A stretch of 64,000 bases of DNA from Sanderia malayensis. Its lineage: Eukaryota; Cnidaria; Scyphozoa; Semaeostomeae; Pelagiidae. The notes beneath the pieces are model-generated. The model was not told the DNA's origin, ran no database searches, and saw only the letters and a program-made list of their open reading frames with translations. Below are positions 10,341 through 22,116 of the stretch, piece by piece. Within the stretch, counting starts at the first letter, position 1. Every line of letters begins with the position of its first letter. The stretch is taken from contig RQOL01000729.1 in NCBI GenBank assembly GCA_013076295.1, positions 4,836,001 to 4,900,000 on the forward strand. Direction: 5' to 3'. A program made the translations under genes and the position numbers.

Positions 10341-11240
10341 GGAAAGGGACATTGGTTTGATCCAAAAAATATAATTATTCGTTTTCAACAAAATGAAAGA
10401 TAATGATTCAAATGTAAGACCTTTTTCACATCATTAACCATTCACATAATTTCTTACAAATGAATAGCACCATGTGACCATGCATATACTTTTTTGTTCC
10501 TAGATCTTATCATGGGCCAACTGCAGAGTGAAGGTGCCACAAAAAGGAGGTAGCTGTCTTGTCCCTGCAAGTGCAGTAAAGAGACAAGAGCTAAAAATGT
10601 GTATCAAAGAAAGGGTGTAAAGCTGACTATTTTGTTTATTGGTTGCTACACGTGAAAATCTCAACATAAATACACAGAATCATCTAACCTTAGGACATAA
10701 AGAATGCACTGCAAAGCCTGAGAGAAATTGATTCTTCTGTGTCCACGTACTTCAGCAGAAGTGAAGAAGGATGCACACTTCAAGATCTGCTGAAAAGGAA
10801 TTCAAGAACAACATTTAATCTTAGAGGTAAGGTGAACCAGTAAAAGACCAGTTAAAGCTATTGACTAAAATTATCACATGAACGTTCAACATATTTTGAA
10901 TATCATGACGTCACAAAATAGTAAAAATGTGTAATTTTGGTATATTTTTCATGCTATATATGAGCTGTATTTTTTTTGTTTCCATCATACAGATTTCCAA
11001 TCTCTGAATTTTCAGAAACCTTTCAGCACTGATTGGATCATGGCAAGATATATTTAACCACATTTTCCTTTGCAAACATGTGCAAGGATCTCTTGATGGC
11101 CCAAGAAATTTGTGAAAGCACACACTTATTTTTCCAAAGTAGCTCATTTTAAAAACTAAAATTAGTTCAAAATGTATCCAAGAAAGTAATATCAAAGATT
11201 TTTCATGAATTTACAAGGTTTGAATGGAGGTGATTAGCAG
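10341..11240 (+). repeat. Duplicated segment A (three exon-like blocks)
   Basis: About 900 bp highly similar to 16580-17476. Three blocks with splice-like borders occur: 10504-10613 (ILSWANCRVKVPQK), 10694-10826 (ALQSLREIDSSVSTYFS) and 10993-11042 (following a TACAG acceptor). The third donor, GGTAAGAT in copy B, reads GGCAAGAT here, and other changes break the surrounding gene context. This is a degraded copy of part of the gene at 13733-18302. I do not recognise the protein. Confidence 0.7.
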
Positions 11241-11334
11241 TGATTAGATGTAGTGATTAGATGTACGGAGACGAGGCATCGGGTAGAGCGTAGATTGGGT
11301 GTGAAACATTTACAATTTAGTACCGTTTAGTTTT

Positions 11335-11565
11335 ATGCATTATCCTGTTTCAATTCAAGGAATATTTGTCTTCTTGGTATCACTTTTACCGGTAATCAAT
11401 GGTTCGATTAAGAAATCTGATTTCACAGACTATTTGATGCAACTAAAAGCAATTACATCATGTGGGGCGAGCTGTGCGAGTTCCAACTGGCAGGAGATGT
11501 GGGCTATTCGATGGGCAACACCTGGATTCTTTCCGACCAGGCAAGTGTCAACAAAATTAAAGTAG
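11335..11565 (+). CDS. Possible small secreted protein or first exon
   Basis: A 76-residue frame starts with a short polar segment and then a hydrophobic run GIFVFLVSLLPVI followed by small residues NGS. This resembles a signal peptide with a cleavage site near residue 24. Two cysteines sit close together in TSCGASCAS. It could continue through a splice site near 11538 (CAG|GCAAGT, a non-canonical GC donor). No family is recognised, and with such a short frame the call is weak. Confidence 0.25.
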   Translation: MHYPVSIQGIFVFLVSLLPVINGSIKKSDFTDYLMQLKAITSCGASCASSNWQEMWAIRWATPGFFPTRQVSTKLK

Positions 11566-11905
11566 TGTTATATGCTAGGTTGCCAGTTATGTCTGAAAAT
11601 GTGTCAAGATGACAAACATCAATCTGATTCAGAATGAACCGATTAGCCTACCAACACCTAAGGGATGGTCCTTTGTCCAGCCGAAAGACATGGAATATGT
11701 CGAAGTGAAGAATGGGATAAAGGCATACATCTAAAACTTGAAAATTGATTAGCACAAGACACGGAGATTTGCCTCCACATAAATAAAAGCTATGTGTACA
11801 TTAACATTAACGTACATTAACAGATCATCACTCGATAGCAGCAGATTTCTGCTTAACATGTTTTAAATTCCATAAATAAAATCTTCTATTAAATTACTAT
11901 TATAA

Positions 11906-13128
11906 AGGGCTTATGCAGCCTAAAATTACATAGAGATTTTTGCTGAATAGAATTCAACATGCTTATCAACATGCCGCAGATAGAACATAAAAAAATTTTT
12001 TAGTTTCAGTTATTCATTGTCAAAATAGGGAATTTGGACAATTTCTGTTGAAGAAATTGATGTCAGAATGATGTGGAATCCCAGACACCTTCGCGCACCA
12101 CGGTTAACAAAAACAACAAACCGGCCAGACTGAAGAACAACGTTAATATGCAACTTAAAATAGGGAAACAAATACAGTAAAAAGTATTTAAAAAGCATTT
12201 CATGCTTGAGCGTGTATTGTAGAGAAACCCAACAGCGTGAGTTGAACCAACACTAAATTCATCTCTCTCCATAAGTCTCGAAACTCTTCTAAAGACCTGG
12301 TTGGGTGGACCGTAACAACTCAAGATAAAACAGTACAATGAACAAAACTAATATGATTCCATCAAATTAATGTTTAACAGTTGCCAACAATTTATTAAAT
12401 AACAAATGAACTAACCAATTATCAACATGAGTTTTATTTTCAAAACGGGCATCCAGCTCTTTCAGAGATAGGCCTTCATAACTTGATTCTTTATCATCAC
12501 TGCCATACCCAGCTCTGGGTCTTCTTGCAAGAGGTTCTCCTTCGTGCCAGTTTCAGCAATACGAACAGACTACTGAATAGTCTTCGTCTCCTTCGCTATT
12601 CTCAAGAAGACTTCCTCCTTTGTTGTCACAGGAATTTGTTTTGAACTACTATTTTAGCCAGACACTGTTTCAATGCAGGTTGGGCAGCTCTTCCTCAGAG
12701 AACAATAGTTGAAGAACAATAGCTCGGTTCATTCTGACGTCACACTGAACCCAAATCTTGAAAATTTTACTTTTTTGAAAATTTTTTAAAATTTCTGTTT
12801 TTAATTGAAAGCAACGAACATTGACTCATAATGTGAAAAAATATCGTGCTTTAAGCCAGGGGTGAGATAATTGAAATCGGCATTACCTAAGTCGAGTTAT
12901 TAAAAAAACTGTGGCGCGTGGCCAAATTTTCCCTTACTGACCCCTATAAGAAATGATTCGTGTGTCATCAAACTGACATCATGGCTCTTCAACAGACCTG
13001 GGTGTGTTTGAGCTTGAAAAAACATACTTATACTTGTCAGAAAACATTCAAAATAGGTTCATAGTGATACTCAGATCTTTTTCTTTTCATAAAAAAATCG
13101 ATATGTCATCTTAGGCTACATTAACCCT
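11906..13128. mobile_element. TTAA-type element, short copy
   Basis: The ends AGGGCTTATGCAGCC and GGCTACATTAACCCT are imperfect inverted repeats matching those of the 4.2-kb element at 39951-44139. The flanks are ATAA on the left and TTAA on the right, compatible with one mutated TTAA duplication. Internal blocks (for example AATTCAACATGCTTATCAACATGCCGCA and GAACAATAGCTCGGTTCA) are shared with the larger copy. There is no coding capacity, so it is a deletion derivative. TTAA targets occur in piggyBac and Kolobok elements; the superfamily is left open. Confidence 0.7.
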
Positions 13129-13143
13129 TTAAGTTAGTATGAA

Positions 13144-13251
13144 ATGACAAGTGGATTTGGAGCAAATCAAGGCACTCTTTTGATGGCCACATACTTCGTA
13201 TTGGGTAGAATTTTGAGACAAACATTGCCAAGAATGGAGAGGAGGAACACA
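13144..13251 (+). pseudogene. Exon-like block of a degraded gene
   Basis: This segment reads SGFGANQGTLLMATYFVLG and RILRQTLPRMERRN, ending at a plausible donor (CACAG|GTGATTAC). It sits directly after the TTAA element, which may have displaced its upstream part. The protein is not recognised. It may belong with the exons at 13733-18302. Confidence 0.35.
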
Positions 13252-13732
13252 GGTGATTACTGTTGGTTATTGCATCTTATTCAGCTGTACTTTTTGACAG
13301 TGTCACTTGTTTTCTGTCCTGTGTTCATCTTAGCTATTGTATAAAACTTTTACCAACTTGAAAGTAAAACTAAGAATAAAGTAATATAGAACAGTAGAAA
13401 TTTTATATGCAAAAGAAAGCCTCCACTGTGAAATTTGCAGGTATTTTTATGCAAGATTTTACTGCAATCCAGCGACTTTCAACTTAAAAATTTATTTTTG
13501 CCTCAGATGAAAGCAACATTTCTGCAAATGAGATGAATGTAGGCAAAACTCTGTCACAAAAAATTTTAAATCTGGGTCAAGGGTCTAGAGAAGGGGATAG
13601 TTGCATGCTCTTATCTGGTGGTGATTATGTTACATGCGGCACATGAATGTAATGTTGCAGATACAATTATAGCGTGACATTTCACTTGATAGCTATATCA
13701 CATATAAAATCATTTTCATTTTCCACTTGCAG

Positions 13733-13924
13733 CACAATGATGCAAAAATAATTGGAGAATATAACAATCGTTGTAATGCTCAACGGCCTGCGGTTTAACA
13801 GGGTAAATGCCAAAGCTCTGCTGAGGTTTCACGAAGCCTTGTATCAAGAATCAAGAAAAGAAGGTGCGGGTAAGGCAAAAGCAGCTGCAGTTGTTATTTC
13901 ATCAAACGAAGTTGAAGAATCAAG
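13733..13924 (+). pseudogene. Exon of an unrecognised multi-exon gene, frameshifted
   Basis: Follows a good acceptor (TTCCACTTGCAG) and ends at AGG|GTAACA. It reads NDAKIIGEYNNRCNAQRPAV, then needs a shift near 13795, then NAKALLRFHEALYQESRKEG. The later part is helical and rich in Lys and Ala. No family is known to me. Neighbouring exons at 14014 and 14235 share the strand and spacing of one gene. Confidence 0.5.
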
Positions 13925-14013
13925 GTAACAAATTACTACACTAATGAAGCTTTTGAACATCCAATTACTGTATAAAAAAATTTTTCTATCATGACACACT
14001 TTATTTATTTTAG

Positions 14014-14129
14014 ATTAGAGGGGAGACTTGTTTGATTCAATTTTGTCCGGGATGAAAATAATGACAAGACTGTGGTGCAAAATCTTTGCTCGCTACCCAA
14101 CAATTATAATGCAACTACACCTGAAGCTG
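14014..14129 (+). pseudogene. Exon of the same unrecognised gene, frameshifted
   Basis: Opens after a TTTATTTTAG acceptor. The in-frame part reads DENNDKTVVQNLCSLPNNY and NATTPEAAI, with a shift near 14050 relative to the start of the exon. It ends at ATTA|GTATTT. Confidence 0.45.
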
Positions 14130-14234
14130 CTATTAGTATTTCTTTTCATTTTCCTGTTCACTGTCCTTTTTATATTATATTTCACTTTGATTACTTACAA
14201 AAGAAGTTAATTTCAAAGAATTTCTTACTTATAG

Positions 14235-14397
14235 GGCTCTCAACTTGGATTGTTTATTCATCACGCAAAACTGTGGGTAAACATGAAAAAAGTATGCCAG
14301 CTGCTGTCTACAATATTCTTGAGAAATTTGAGAAGGCAACACCGTTGGGTGGACACACTGGCAACAATAGTTTATACAGGATATTTGGTAAGGGCAA
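14235..14397 (+). pseudogene. Exon of the same unrecognised gene
   Basis: Bounded by CTTATAG and a GTAAGG donor. It reads LSTWIVYSSRKTVGKHEK and PAAVYNILEKFEKATPLGG without a stop. The sequence is coding-like but no domain is recognised. Confidence 0.5.
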
Positions 14398-14683
14398 TCT
14401 ATATACAGCAGTGACAGTACATAACATTGTAATAATAATATCAATAATAACTGGGTCTCACCCACAGTTTCTACCGTCATATGTATTATATGAGCTGTTT
14501 GCTCAACTGTGAACTATTTACATAAAACAGTTATATGAAAAATGGGATTTTTGTTAAAAAGTAGACAAATTCAAAATTGACTAAAACAGTTTTTTTTATA
14601 AAATAATTTTCGTTTTGGAAAAGTAAAATTTCATTGACTAAAAAGCTTTTTTCTGTTAAGGTAAATTACATACTTTTTACATT

Positions 14684-15310
14684 TTAACTATCTACATTAT
14701 TATAAACGTTAGTTAAATGTGTAGTCATGAGAAACGACTTCAAAGTGGATTTAAATGTATCCTTCACTTCAATCAGTCTTATTTGAAGAGGTAAGTTTTT
14801 CCAAACTTTAGGGCCCGCTCTGGAAATAGCTTGTTCATCAAGTTTGGATTTGCAGATTGGTACCGGGAACATCATTGCTTGTTTGTTAAATATTTTAATT
14901 TTACTTTTTATGGATGATGGTGAGATTCCCCAAAAAAAATTGTGTACGATTGGCAATATTTTGAAAATTATTCAACACAGCAACAAATCTTTCAACTAGT
15001 TTGCTTAGAAAAGGTAAGTTGGAAAATGGTCAGTAGTTCTTGCATCGGCTGAGTCTATGGAGTTGTTTAGTCCTTTGAGCAGTGGCGCAATTATTGCTGA
15101 CTTCAAGCCACTCATACATCCGTATTCTAATGAAAGATTAACAATCTGAACCCACACTGGTAGGAGAGTTGTGATGTTGTCTGATAGGCACTGCTTGTTG
15201 AGGGGATCGTTGGGGGAAGATTTTATTTGAGCCAATTTAATGATTTGATTGAGCTCTTTGATGGTTGTGGGCTCAAAGTGAGTCAAGCTGTTGGTTGCAT
15301 ATGAGCTCAC
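14684..15310 (-). pseudogene. LINE reverse transcriptase fragment (CR1/jockey-like)
   Basis: The minus strand reads the start of a non-LTR reverse transcriptase: KSSPNDPLN, then LLPVWVQIVNLSLEYG, then LKSAIIAPLLKG. It is followed after a deletion near 15000 by the C-terminal tail, RAGPKVWKNLPLQIR and FKSTLKSFL. The catalytic FxDD block and endonuclease are missing. This is a 5'-truncated, internally deleted LINE remnant. Helitron copy 4 begins about 50 bases upstream of it. Confidence 0.75.
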
Positions 15311-15357
15311 ATGAGAAGGTTGGCCCAGAGGATGTGATAAGTTAAAATTTTTTCTTA

Positions 15358-16313
15358 TCTAATATTACTATTCTGCTGAGGTCAAGTGATGACGCATTTT
15401 CTTGCCAAAAACAATAGATTCGACCCGAAACAATAGGTCGAACGCCCCAAAATTAATGGGCCGAAACGGCGAACCCTGTAATCACAAAGGCTTTTTTGTA
15501 TGTGGATATATGGCGATGTATTTCACACTGAATGTTTAGTTTCTTAATTTACCCAGGGTAATGGATTTTGTTTTTCGATTTTCTTCCATTTTTTTGAATT
15601 ATTCCATTAATTATTCTCCTAAATGTGCTATCACGAAAAACTACGGTTTACGGTGGCGAAACTTCCAAATTTGTGACGTGACTCCATTTCAAATAAAGTA
15701 TTCGCTGTTCATGTGACCCATTTCGGCTTTTGCTGTAATTTGATTGGCTCTTTCGCGACTTCAAATTTGCCCTCGGGTTCAACAGCAGGTACTTTTGGAG
15801 AGGACACTTGTTTTTGTTTTGCATACAAAGGAAAACTCAGTGCTTTTCAAAGTGTTTTACGACCTGAATTTCTTTGTAAAGACTTGCTAATTGTTTGAGA
15901 GACCTCTGGAAAATTACAGGAAACAATTGATAACACAGGTGATAGCTTTGTTTTGTTTCTTGAGCTAGATAGTTGTAGTTTAGGTAGTAGGCGACCACGG
16001 TTGTTGCTTCGACATGCTTGCAACGCTTAGGCCTAATGTAAACAAGCCCAAAGTTTCAGTAAACAAATTATGATAAAGGGTTATCAGGCAAGCGGAGCGA
16101 GCCAAACTGTTGCATAGGCAGAGGCATGAGCGCCAGCGAATGCAGCGCACGAAGTACCCCAACTACAGGCCAGCTCAGCGAGCTAACCCATTGTACATGG
16201 GGTTGAAAGGGGCATGACGTTAGCGAATGCAGCGCACAAGGTAAGCCAACCAGATTAAGCTTTTTTTACTTGACGGGCTGGGACAAACAAGCGAAGCGAG
16301 TGATGACCCCTAG
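15358..16313 (+). mobile_element. Helitron-like element, copy 4 (solo, complete, 956 bp)
   Basis: The best-defined copy. It begins TCTAATATTACTATTCTGC after A (15357) and ends CTAG (16310-16313) before T (16314), so it lies exactly between A and T as Helitrons do. The end is preceded by CAAACAAGCGAAGCGAGTGATGACC, the block that in other copies has a GGGGT...ACCCC stem. It lacks the long minisatellite; two copies of a GCGAATGCAGCGCAC block (about 16136 and 16220) occupy the corresponding place. No open reading frame. Confidence 0.85.
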
Positions 16314-16507
16314 TTTCAATAATTTTGTTTTGGAAGTGTCTACTGAAGGTATTTGCTAATAACACATTCTTTCTGCTGATTGTGGTGGAATACAAGGTAA
16401 GTGAGTTTGTTATTTCAAACAATGTTTTTGCTTCAAGAGTACTGTGACAAATAAAAATCCATTGTGCATTGTTTTGAATTCATATCTTCTATGTTATAAC
16501 TCTTTAG

Positions 16508-16651
16508 TATGCTGCCATATTGGGCATAACAAATAACCTAATGCAAGGAATAGAGGATGTGGTAAAGTCAGAACTGGAGGAAGGGGAAATTGGTTTGATC
16601 AAAAAAATATAATTATTCGTTGTCAACAAAATGAAAGATAATGATTCAAAT
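16508..16651 (+). pseudogene. Exon of an unrecognised multi-exon gene
   Basis: Begins after CTTTAG and reads YAAILGITNNLMQGIEDVV and KSELEEGEIGLIKK before a stop. A one-base change relative to segment A (WFDPKNIIIRFQQNE there) explains the stop. The donor is near AAAT|GTAAGG. Confidence 0.45.
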
Positions 16652-17476
16652 GTAAGGCCTTTTTCACATTATTAACCATTCACATAACTTCTTACGATGA
16701 ATAGCACCATGTGACCATGCATATACTTTTTTGTTCCTAGATCTTATCATGGGCCAACTGCAGAGTGAAGGTGCCACAAAAAGGAAGCAGCTGTCTTGTC
16801 CCTGCAATTGCAGTAAAGAGTCAAGAGCTAAAAATGTGTATCAAAGAAAGGGTGTAAAGCTTTCCATTTTGTTTATTGGTTGCTACACGTGAAAATCTCA
16901 ACATAAATACACAGAATTGTCTAACCTTAGGACATAAAGAATGCACTGCAAAGCCTGAGAGAAATTGATTCTTCTGTGTCCACGTACTTCAGCAGAAGTG
17001 AAGAAGGATGCACACTTCAAGATTTGCAGAAAAGGAATTCAAAAACAACATTTAATCTTAGAGGTAAGGTGAACCAGTAAAAGACCAGTTAAAGCTATTG
17101 ACTAAAATTATGACATGAACGTTCAACATATTTTGAATATCACGACGTCATAAAATAGTAAAAACATATAATTTTGGTATATTTCTCACACTATATATGA
17201 GCTGTATTTTTTTTGTTTCTATCCTACAGATTTCCAATTTCTGAATTTTCAGAAACCTTTCAGCACTGATTGGATCATGGTAAGATATATTTAACCACGT
17301 TTTCCTTTGCAAACATGTGCAAGGATCTCATGATGGCCCAGGAAATTTGTGAAAGCACACACTTATTTTTCCAAAGTAGCTCATTTTAAAAACTAAAATT
17401 AGTTCAAAATGTATCCAAGAAAGTAATATCAAAGATTTTTCATGAATTTACAAGGTTTGAATGGAGGTGATTAGCC
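16580..17476 (+). repeat. Duplicated segment B (three exon-like blocks)
   Basis: Close copy of 10341-11240, about 6.2 kb downstream in the same orientation. Its three blocks, 16741-16851, 16931-17063 and 17230-17279, all have AG acceptors and GT donors. The middle block reads ALQSLREIDSSVSTYFS and EEGCTLQDL. This copy keeps intact splice signals and leads into further exons (17639-18302), so it is the more gene-like of the two. Confidence 0.7.
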
Positions 17477-17638
17477 ACTTGAAGAAGACAATGGTCAGGC
17501 TATCACAGATAATGAGAGAGTAAACTTTAAAAAACTCAAAAAGATTGTTCTATATTTCATGATTTAGGTTATATTTAAAATAAATGAAGGAAGTTGAATT
17601 CCCATCTTTTGTACTAATATCTGCATACAAACTGTTAG

Positions 17639-17746
17639 ACCCCAGAAATGCAAATCCAGATGGTGATATTGGTGATGAGGATGATGTTGTTAGCAATATT
17701 GATAAAGGTGATCATGATAGTGCGGACAGCAAAGCATATGAGCAAG
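17639..17746 (+). pseudogene. Acidic exon of the multi-exon gene
   Basis: Reads NPDGDIGDEDDVVSNIDKGD and DSADSKAYEQ between a GTTAG acceptor and an AAG|GTTTGT donor. Low-complexity acidic linker; no domain. Confidence 0.5.
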
Positions 17747-18005
17747 GTTTGTAAAAACATTGTCAGATTTCTGAAATGGTACTTCATACTTGTGCTATAC
17801 TTGACTGAAACAAATATTTTTTAACTTATACTGTCATGACATTTTTCTACGGAGTCAAATAATAACCAAAGACGTGACAAACGGCATCAATCTGCCACAT
17901 CTCAAGAGGGTACAAAAGTTCTTTTTAATGGAACTTTTATTATGGCATCTATTAAACATCTTTCCCAAATGATATTTATCAAATAAATCATTCATCAAAT
18001 TGCAG

Positions 18006-18302
18006 CATCAAATACAGCAGAATCTGATAAACCAAAAAGAACTCAGAGAAAGAAAGGAAAATCAAGATATTGTGTTTGCAAAATTGTAAGTCCGATTTAG
18101 ACGGATTCCCTCAAAAAATATATACAATCTTGCTCATTCCAACAAAATGACATGCTTCTAGCACCCAGTTGCTATTATTTAATTGCGAGTTAAAATATAA
18201 TGTGAATTCAATGATGTCGTAGCTGAAATCCAAATTTCTTTGCAGAAAAGGACCAGTAAAGAAGAGGGCAAAATGATTGTTTGCAAATCAGAAATGAGAA
18301 AG
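18006..18302 (+). pseudogene. Two exons with the start of a PHD-like zinc finger
   Basis: Exon 18006-18085 reads SDKPKRTQRKKGKSRYCVCK. Exon 18246-18302 continues KRTSKEEGKMIVCKSEM. The basic stretch, the YCVCK pair and the GKMIVC that follows resemble the first zinc ligands of a PHD finger, which in other proteins reads a histone tail. The rest of the finger (the later Cys and His ligands) is not visible downstream. With the frameshifts upstream the gene is probably dead. PHD fingers also occur at the C-terminus of some transposon proteins, so it may not be a host gene. Confidence 0.45.
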
Positions 18303-19050
18303 GTATTTTCCTATAATCCCAGGAAACCTATAACAAGTACATATCTCTTTATCTCCATAGCATTGAAGGACATCTACAAATTGTTTTACAGTGTCCTGAA
18401 AAGGATTAGTGCCATCTTGATTGTTTAAATCTAATACCAAAAGATAATCCGTGATATGACCTTACTTTTCATTAAATTTGTATTTCTCCAGATATCTTGC
18501 AACATCAGGGAAACCCGCATGCTTTCTTATCTTTAATACCATCCACCACACCAAAAGAGCAACGTTATTAAAACCCGATTCTTTCTCCATTTGTTCATCT
18601 TCTTCAAAATAAATGTTAGCACACAATATCATCAGCAGTCTAGCACCAATGCGCAATTTAGGAGTAGAGGAAACTTTAACTGACGACACAATAACAGATT
18701 CCAGGCGACTTTTTCAAAGCATGCAATAGAGGTAACAGAGAGAGTTGTGTTGAGACACGGATGAAACATTATTTGAAGAACAAGTAAAATCATTAGCTTC
18801 GCTTTTGCCAGACCCCAAAACTTCGTGTCCAGAAATAAAGTGTGTGCACTTAGAATGTTACATTTCACAAAATTGTTTGAAATATTGGTTAGCAACTGTA
18901 GCCATTGCGAACTTCGGCTGGACAATTGACTAGACAATCAAATCCACAATTACACCCAATTGGATCATTGCAAAGCAACTCTCTAATTGACTCATTCACA
19001 GAAAGAAATCGAGATCGAGAAACAATAGAGCAGATGGCTCTGAAGCAGAC
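18303..19050. other. Unassigned stretch before the DIRS element
   Basis: Two overlapping minus-strand frames (18462-18689 and 18632-18937) have no recognisable domain. KVSSTPKLRIGARLLMILC is weakly coding-like. Nothing else was seen. Confidence 0.35.
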
Positions 19051-19315
19051 GAAATAATTCAAAAATTAAACAAAGCCACTGCCGTTTGATTAGAATTATT
19101 TCCACACTGGTCCCCCTCCTGACTAGAATTCACATGAGATAGACCCCAGACCCTAGAATCATCCTTCTTTAAAGCTTTGGGTCTCTTATTTTTTCAATTT
19201 CACAGTATTAAGGGCAGGGCTGTGGTGGGCATGTGAATCCTAGTCAAAGGAGAACGAGTGTGGAAATAATTCTAATCAAACGGCAGTGCCTTTGTTTAAT
19301 TTTTGAATTATTTCC
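19051..19315. repeat. Palindrome at the DIRS end
   Basis: Two inverted arms of about 86 bp (19051-19136, 19229-19315) share GAAATAATTCAAAAATTAAACAAAG and the CGTTTGATTAGAATTATTTCCACAC block. The loop has GAGATAGACCCCAGACCC, which is the complement of part of the opposite DIRS end (39608-39655). This fits the internal complementary region that DIRS elements use to circularise. Confidence 0.7.
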
Positions 19316-19449
19316 TACTCGTTCCCAGTCCCTGACTCCGGATCCCCATGAGATTTCAAAGCCCACTGTGATGTTGACAAGCCAGGACAAATGATAATGA
19401 TACAAGAGATTTCTTGGAACTCAACATTATATCTCTATTTCACAATGAT

Positions 19450-20362
19450 TATACACTTTCTTGTAAACAATGGCCTAAATTAACAGGTGAAGAAATTTCT
19501 TTATTATAATGTTTTGCGAATGTTTTGGAATTACTCCAACCTGCTGCTTTTTTATTGCTGACACTGGGAGTCCTTTAGCTTTTGCAAGCGAGGAAGATGC
19601 AGATCTTGTTGAATGTGCAGTAAAAACTGTGACGTCAATTACTGCAGCAGCTAAAGTTGATTTTATCCACTTGGAGATTGTTTATGTGAAAACCGCTTTA
19701 TGTGGGGCTTTTACCGATATGAATAATTTTGTACACTCCCCACGTGTTAACTTTGTTCTATCCAAGTAAGTGTTCAAAGTTTGCACAACGCAGATATTTT
19801 CATCTTGGAGAAAAGATCTGAATTCGAGAGGTTCTGGGTGAAATGAAGGCCTGGAGGTCTTTGTGAGCTCCTTGATATAAAATATATATTTATCCTTGTC
19901 CTTGTGCATGAAATTGATATCTAGTATGTGCAGTGTTTATGCTCTCTGTGCACTCAAGAGGGCCATCAAAGTGGCAAGCTTCCATGTAAGTTCCTGGATG
20001 CTCAAGTCACAATTAACTGGTCTTGAGGAAAGATACTTTAAAACCTGAGATGCATCATATGTGACGGTATATTTCGGTAATGCTGGTTTGGTTTTCAAAA
20101 TCCCTTTCATAACCCTCTTAATAAGAGGGTGATTGCCAACTGTCTGTCAATTTATTGGTTCGATAATGGCAGATAGGGCTGATCTTGCCGTGTTCATGGT
20201 TGAATATTCAACATTTGAAGTTTTAAATAAATGTGAAAGGAAATCTGCAACCTCTGTGATCTTTGGAGAAGTTGAATTAATATGCGTTGCCTTACAATGG
20301 TCCAACCACTTTTTAAGATATCTTGAATATTGTTTTCTGGTCCCCAAACTCCATGAGGACAT
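19450..20362 (-). pseudogene. DIRS tyrosine recombinase, frameshifted
   Basis: Opens with an N-terminal SAM-like core-binding region: GTRKQYSRYLKKWLDHCK and ITEVADFLSHLF. The catalytic arginine motif SAQRAQTL (about 19960) follows, then the H-x-x-R pair in AHSTRSAS (about 19600). The nucleophile tyrosine is in FAKHYNK (about 19490), in a different frame from the preceding block. All four key residues are therefore recognisable but not in one frame. In live DIRS elements this enzyme inserts circular cDNA without a target duplication. Other strand frames here are shadows. Confidence 0.75.
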
Positions 20363-20400
20363 AACAAGTTCAATTGAGGTTTGTGACAGACTTTCATTAT

Positions 20401-22116
20401 TTATTCATGAACTAGAACAGCCTGTAATTCTAGGCTTTTGTATAAAGGGTGCTGTATTGATGGCTGATTTGGTAGGTATGTTTGTTTCATGCTAGGAGAA
20501 ATAATAAATGGTTCACCTTTATATAAATCATAAAGCATTGAAAACCAACTTTGGCTTGGCCAATGTGGCTCAATGATAATCCCATTTGCTTTGTCTGCAT
20601 ATACTTTGTTTAGCATTTTCCCAACACATGAAAATGGTGAAAAAGCATAAAATTTAATTTTATTCCAATTTAATGAAAATGCATCCACTGCAAAAGCATC
20701 TGCATCTGGCCGATAAGAAACAAATTTTTCTACCCGCTTATTTATTCTGGAAGCAAATAAATCAATCTCAGGCTCAAATTGAAAATGGGAAGTGACCTGA
20801 GTATAAATATTTTCTGAAAGTTTCCATTCCATGCCAGTATTATTTTTGCGGGACTGGTAATCTGCCTCAGTGTTAAAGACACCAGGTATGTAGCTGGCTG
20901 TAAGCCATGTATTGTGGGTGTTTGCCCAGTCCCAAATGCTTTTGGTAATTTCATTGCACTTGCCTCTTTTGTCTGAGAGAGCAAAGAAGTAAGCCCAAAG
21001 AGAACTGCTTTCAATTCGAGGATGTTTATATGCTCTATGGACTCGGTGAAACTCCATAATCCGGAGGTTGACTCCTTACCTACAGTGGCTCCCCAACCTG
21101 ATTTAGAGGCATCTGTACAAATAGTGACAGATGGGTTGGCGTGAGAAATTTCCTTAAATGCAGTATCTACATGTGTCCTCCAACACGTTATGTTTTGTAG
21201 GGCACTGGAGGTGAGGGTCATAGGTTTATCAAAATCCCCATTAGTAGATTTCAATGCAGATATTTTATTTCGTTCTAAGTTGCGGTAGTGAAGTGGTCCA
21301 TACTTGACTCCTGGAAAGTAACTAGTAAATGTGCCTAAAAGTTGCGCAACCTGCCTGATGATTGGCGTTTTCAAACTGGAAACAGTTTTGCACAGTTCGA
21401 TAACTTTTGCTTTCCGTTTGTTTGTTAAGTATATGATCATTTGCCTGGAGTCAATGATAAAGCCCAAGTATTCCATACTTTGTGATATTCCATACAAGAG
21501 AGTCAAACGTAGTAATGTATTGTTGTAGCAATGTTTGTAAATAGTGTATGTGTCTTCAAAGTTTATATTTGTTAAAAGCAGGTCATCAATGTAGGCCCCT
21601 ATATTGATTCTTTGTTTGCGTAAGACTGGCAGTGGGGCCTTTAGCAATTTTACACATTTTCAGGGCCCCGCAGAAAGGCCATTTGGAAGGGCATAAAAAT
21701 TATAAAGTTTTCCGTTGTGCCTAAATTTTAAAAACTTCCTGTCCTCTGCTTTTATGGGTATAGAGTAATATGCATCTTTAATATCAAGTTTTGTCATAAA
21801 ACAGTCCTGTTTTATCAGGTTTAAAATTGTGTAAATTGTGTTCATTTTGAAATGAATTTTAGGCTATAGCTCGTGAAACTTTTTAAATTCAAAATGAGAC
21901 GGAAAGTGCCATTACTTTTGGGTCTTAGAAATATAGGTGAAATATATTGTCCAGGGACATTCTGGGATTCCACAATGACTTTTTCCCCATGAGTTTCTTA
22001 ATTTCTTCATCAACAATGGGTATTTCAGAGGAACTAAAATTATTTTGTGGTACATGTTGCTGATGTGGTGCAGCAATGCTATCAAATTCAATTGGTAACC
22101 CTTTTACAGTAGACAA
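20401..22116 (-). pseudogene. DIRS reverse transcriptase and RNase H
   Basis: From right to left: an N-terminal RT segment (IPIVDEEIKKLM), the KLDIKDAYYSIPI finger/palm block (first catalytic Asp), FYALPNGLSAGP, and the YIDD active site in GAYIDDLLL. These are followed by the RNase H start ICTDASKSGWG with its Asp, the Glu in INILELKAV, and the tail AYIPGVFNTEADYQSR. The frame breaks near 21650, 21850 and 21060. These motifs match DIRS-group RT/RH proteins closely. The enzyme would copy the element RNA to cDNA; this copy cannot. Confidence 0.85.
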
